DNA of 64,000 nucleotides, taken from Capillidium heterosporum (taxonomy: Eukaryota; Entomophthoromycota; Entomophthoromycetes; Entomophthorales; Capillidiaceae). The stretch spans positions 1,302,001-1,366,000 of the forward strand of contig WBMQ01000008.1 in assembly GCA_016630905.1 (NCBI GenBank), written 5' to 3'. Below are positions 60,977 to 64,000 of the stretch, piece after piece. The stretch's first letter is position 1. Each line of letters begins with the position of its first letter. The translations under genes and the position numbers were made by a program. Under the pieces are notes generated by a model. That model worked only from the letters and a program-made list of their open reading frames with translations. It was not told the origin of the DNA and made no database searches.

Positions 60977-63900
60977 CTCATGGATCAAAGATTCGGCTTA
61001 AGGGTTATAGTTGAGATAAATGTTATTTTTGATTTACTACAAGGATGATCGTGATCCATATTCGATAGATTTTTCGAGCTCGCCAGGATATTCAGCAATA
61101 TTAAACTGATAACTATCTGTACCTTGATCTTTGGTCTATATTTTGTTAGAATGTGAATTAGCTTTTTGATTTATATGATTAAAAGTGCAGGTATTAGTTT
61201 TGAAGAATACTAAAATATAGTAGCAAAACAACTTGTATATTTTTGGATATATATACATTCACCGTACTATAAAATCACCATCTCTTTATTAATATATCGC
61301 ATCTTTTTAGCTAGTAAATAATAATTTAAGAGTAGTAAAACGACGCAAGCTAAAATTGAAAGGTATAGATATAAGCTACAAATGTTTAGTTCAGTTTAGC
61401 ATTATTACCTAGAATCATAATAGTTGTTGGAATCTAGCAAATGGCGAATTTAAATTACAAATAAGGTGTTGGTAACTTGTTTAAAGATAAAGCTTTAATG
61501 TAAAGGAAGCGTGAATTAAATAACTGTAAAAACGAAATATCTATCAGGAATACATTGCTATGGGTTGGAAAGAAATTTGATAGATTAACTGAATTTGTGC
61601 AGGTAAAGCAGGAATATGTAAGTAATAGCTCTAACATTATAAGGTAGACTAGATTATATTGATACTAAAAGATGTATATATAGACTGGAAATATAGCATT
61701 TATAGACATATATTGGGGTGTTTTCCAAAATTTTGAAATTTACATAAGAACCTTCATTCCAGCCAAAACTAAGTAGTACTAACATCAGTCCAGCTATTCT
61801 AATTCTCACCAGACATTAGAGGGATGTCAAGTTTACCAGACTTCCAAGATGGAAAACCTTCTAGGCCGAAATAAGAGCCTGTTTGGTGTTGTTGACCTTA
61901 CAATCAAGCCAAAAGAGGGATCCTAACGCTGCTTATAAAAACCTTTCTTGATCAAAGTATACGAAGCTATAGCTTTTTGCTAGCTTTGCTTTCCTTTGCT
62001 CTTTTTACTTTTGCTTTAAATAAATATTTAACTAGTACTGTCAATAGTTGTAAAAAATGTACTTAATGCATCAGAATTGAAAAGTATAGATGAGATATAA
62101 TAATTTACACTAGAATTGGTTTAAATAGAGTCAAAATGGAATGTATCTGAAATACTTTATTTGTTTTCAGGAGTTTCGAATATATAGAACTCATACTTTG
62201 GTTGCTGATATATCAATAGTTTTCAATTTTCTTGGGTATTTATCTATAATACATAGTAATTTATATGCTTTTACTTTAACTTATAAAAACACTTTCCTTA
62301 CCCACAATATGTGGGCATACTTACGGAGTTGAAGACCGCTGCGAGAATACATACTTTAAACTGATCCAATCTTAAGACCTGAAAGCCAATCTTGTGCTGG
62401 ATAATAGGTTCTGAAAGCTTATCCCTTGCAGGCTTTATACTAAATAGCTTACTTGAATATCTCGTACACCACCAATAAACCGGTCTAAAAAGGGATACTA
62501 TTGGAAATAAGGGTTCAACTTGAACCGGTAAAGCTTTTTGCATACGGACATATACTTTCGAACTGTTATGATCAAAGCCACCTAAATTTGAATCACTGGT
62601 TTCTGTATGCTCAGTTTGTTGGTTTTCGGTTGCTCAAGGTGAACACTGTTAAGGTTAATTTAGTTTGTCAAGCCGATGGAAATAATCTTAGTTGAACCGC
62701 AACCATGGTCACGCTAAAGCTATTAATTAAAAGCAAGGGAGTTAAACCACGGTGGATATACCTACCAAAAATATACTAGCTGTTGGATGAGATTTGGGCT
62801 TTGGAAGGGCACCTGTTGCAAAGCTTTGGTGACAAAACTTGTTTTAAATTCCGAATAGGACATGCGCTTTCCAATGAATCGAAATATCTAGCTGGTCAAC
62901 GATTTGACAGCACTTTACTATACTGTAAAATAAAGTTTAGGTGTATGAAAATCAGGCAGAACTGGTTCCTACTGAAGCTCAGAAGTTAATGTTCGATTTT
63001 GGAATGGTTAACTGGCTTTGGTTCATACCCATACTACTTTCACTAGAGAGTTTTTATTTAAATATAGCTAGTAAAGTAGAACAGAAAGGAATTTCAAGAA
63101 ATCAGTGGATTCAAAGCGAGTTTACAAATTTTAAGCTTGACTAATACCCAAATATCCATACATTCCATCTTACTTGCACATACTATGCTGCAAAACCCTT
63201 AATCTTATAAACTAAATATTCTAATGTCACAGCTGCCGGGAACTACCTTTTTAGTAGGGAATTGTGACCATATTTTTAAAAAGCCTTGCTCGCTTCAACA
63301 AGCTGAAGTCCAACATTTCAACAAGCCAACTTTATGCTATATGGTTAGGAATCTAGTAGCTATCACAATAGAATGGTTTTATAAGTTAGCAAGCTTGTGC
63401 TATATTAACTAAAATTTATAAATCTATTAGATGAGTAATTGTTTTCCAGTAGCCTAACTTTAATGTAGTAGTTCAAATGATAGGTCTTTAAGCTAAGCCG
63501 AAGATCCCAATAAGCCAGGATAGATAGCTAGTAGTTGTAGAATTACAAAGGTCTACTATATAACTACAAAATCCACCTACTATTACGCCATGAAAGATAA
63601 GCAAAGTATTCTCATTTTGCAGAAAAATGCCTATCTCAAAGCCACCACAGATTAGTTTGAGACAGTGGTATAATCTGATTATATCCACTGTAGGTCTATC
63701 GGCATCGGTATACTAAAACTATGGTTCTACTCAAGCCTAGATGCAATTTCCTAGCTAATATATGTATTTCAAATCAAAGTATTGGATGCCAACTCGGTTT
63801 TATACTGAGCCTATACAAGCCCAATACATATTTGGTTAGTGAGCTTGCAACATCCGTATATCCGCTCCTTAGGAAAACTCCACCAGGTCTATAGATAGTA

Positions 63901-64000
63901 ATACCCCCACCAATGCTTGGTCAGTTGGGACTATTACCAAAGTAGTTTGCTATAAAAGAACCCGAGAAATGAGAACCAGTCAGGAGTAAGGAGATAGATC
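60977..64000. other. 3 kb gene-poor right end
   Basis: No supported gene. Frames at 62298-62543 (-), 62783-63144 (+) and 63488-63688 (-) were read and match no family. If the GH3 pseudogene had an upstream exon or promoter, it would lie at about 61000-61200. Confidence 0.45.

Noticed and set aside
62783-63144. Overlapping plus-strand frames near the right end
   Set aside because: Two frames of about 68 codons without conserved features or splice-consistent joining; insufficient support for a gene.

Overview
The window is nuclear DNA of a fungus. Every gene I could resolve is a eukaryotic, spliced gene with fungal relatives: the DASH kinetochore subunit Duo1, a mitochondrial acetolactate synthase, Alg13, Ded1, Gyp1, methionine aminopeptidase 1, Mbf1, a Kin1/MARK-type kinase, a Ctr copper transporter and an alpha-arrestin. 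Two things point away from Dikarya and towards an early-diverging fungus (for example Mucoromycota or Zoopagomycota). First, a six-exon gene at 32905-33647 (+) reads as the U11/U12 snRNP 35K protein, a component of the minor (U12-type) spliceosome that Dikarya are thought to have lost. Second, genes are rich in very short introns: almost all of the roughly 45 introns I parsed are 36-66 nt, GT-AG, often with a ctaac-like branch point. No exact lineage can be fixed from the sequence alone.

Layout from left to right. 44-1598 holds the 3' part of an unrecognised multi-exon gene with two hydrophobic segments; 2259-2993 an unknown single-exon gene. After a 3.2 kb gene-free stretch comes the Kin1/MARK-like kinase (6189-8598). 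Then follow a Cys-rich secreted, probably GPI-anchored protein (9709-10482, -), Duo1 (12062-12742, -), an ML-domain secreted protein (14907-15395), acetolactate synthase (15585-17632, -), Mbf1 (19536-19970) and a large DUF3712-type membrane protein (20718-23115, -). A second ML-domain gene (25141-25614, -) lies beside a broken third copy (26304-26654, -). A Ctr copper transporter with a Cys-rich ectodomain (27331-28356, -) follows.

The compact centre (29.4-37.0 kb) carries a conserved small fungal protein, a small membrane coiled-coil protein, MetAP1, the 35K gene divergent from it over only 127 bp, a LYR-type mitochondrial protein, a strikingly AT-rich island with a RIP-like dinucleotide bias, and Alg13. 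From 39 to 52 kb lie an Old Yellow Enzyme homologue lacking its canonical active-site residues, a DnaJ-X chaperone, Gyp1 (nine exons), Ded1, a short-chain dehydrogenase, a TFIIIC tau55/GTF3C6-like subunit hidden in three small exons, and an alpha-arrestin (six exons). The last 12 kb is gene-poor: a two-helix membrane protein (55674-56315, -) and a heavily decayed glycoside hydrolase family 3 pseudogene (about 59005-60976, -).

Data-quality note: three conserved genes contain single-base indels that break an otherwise well-conserved frame (acetolactate synthase twice, DnaJ once, DUF3712 protein once). Two of the four sit in runs of four C/G, so base-calling error is more likely than true loss of function.
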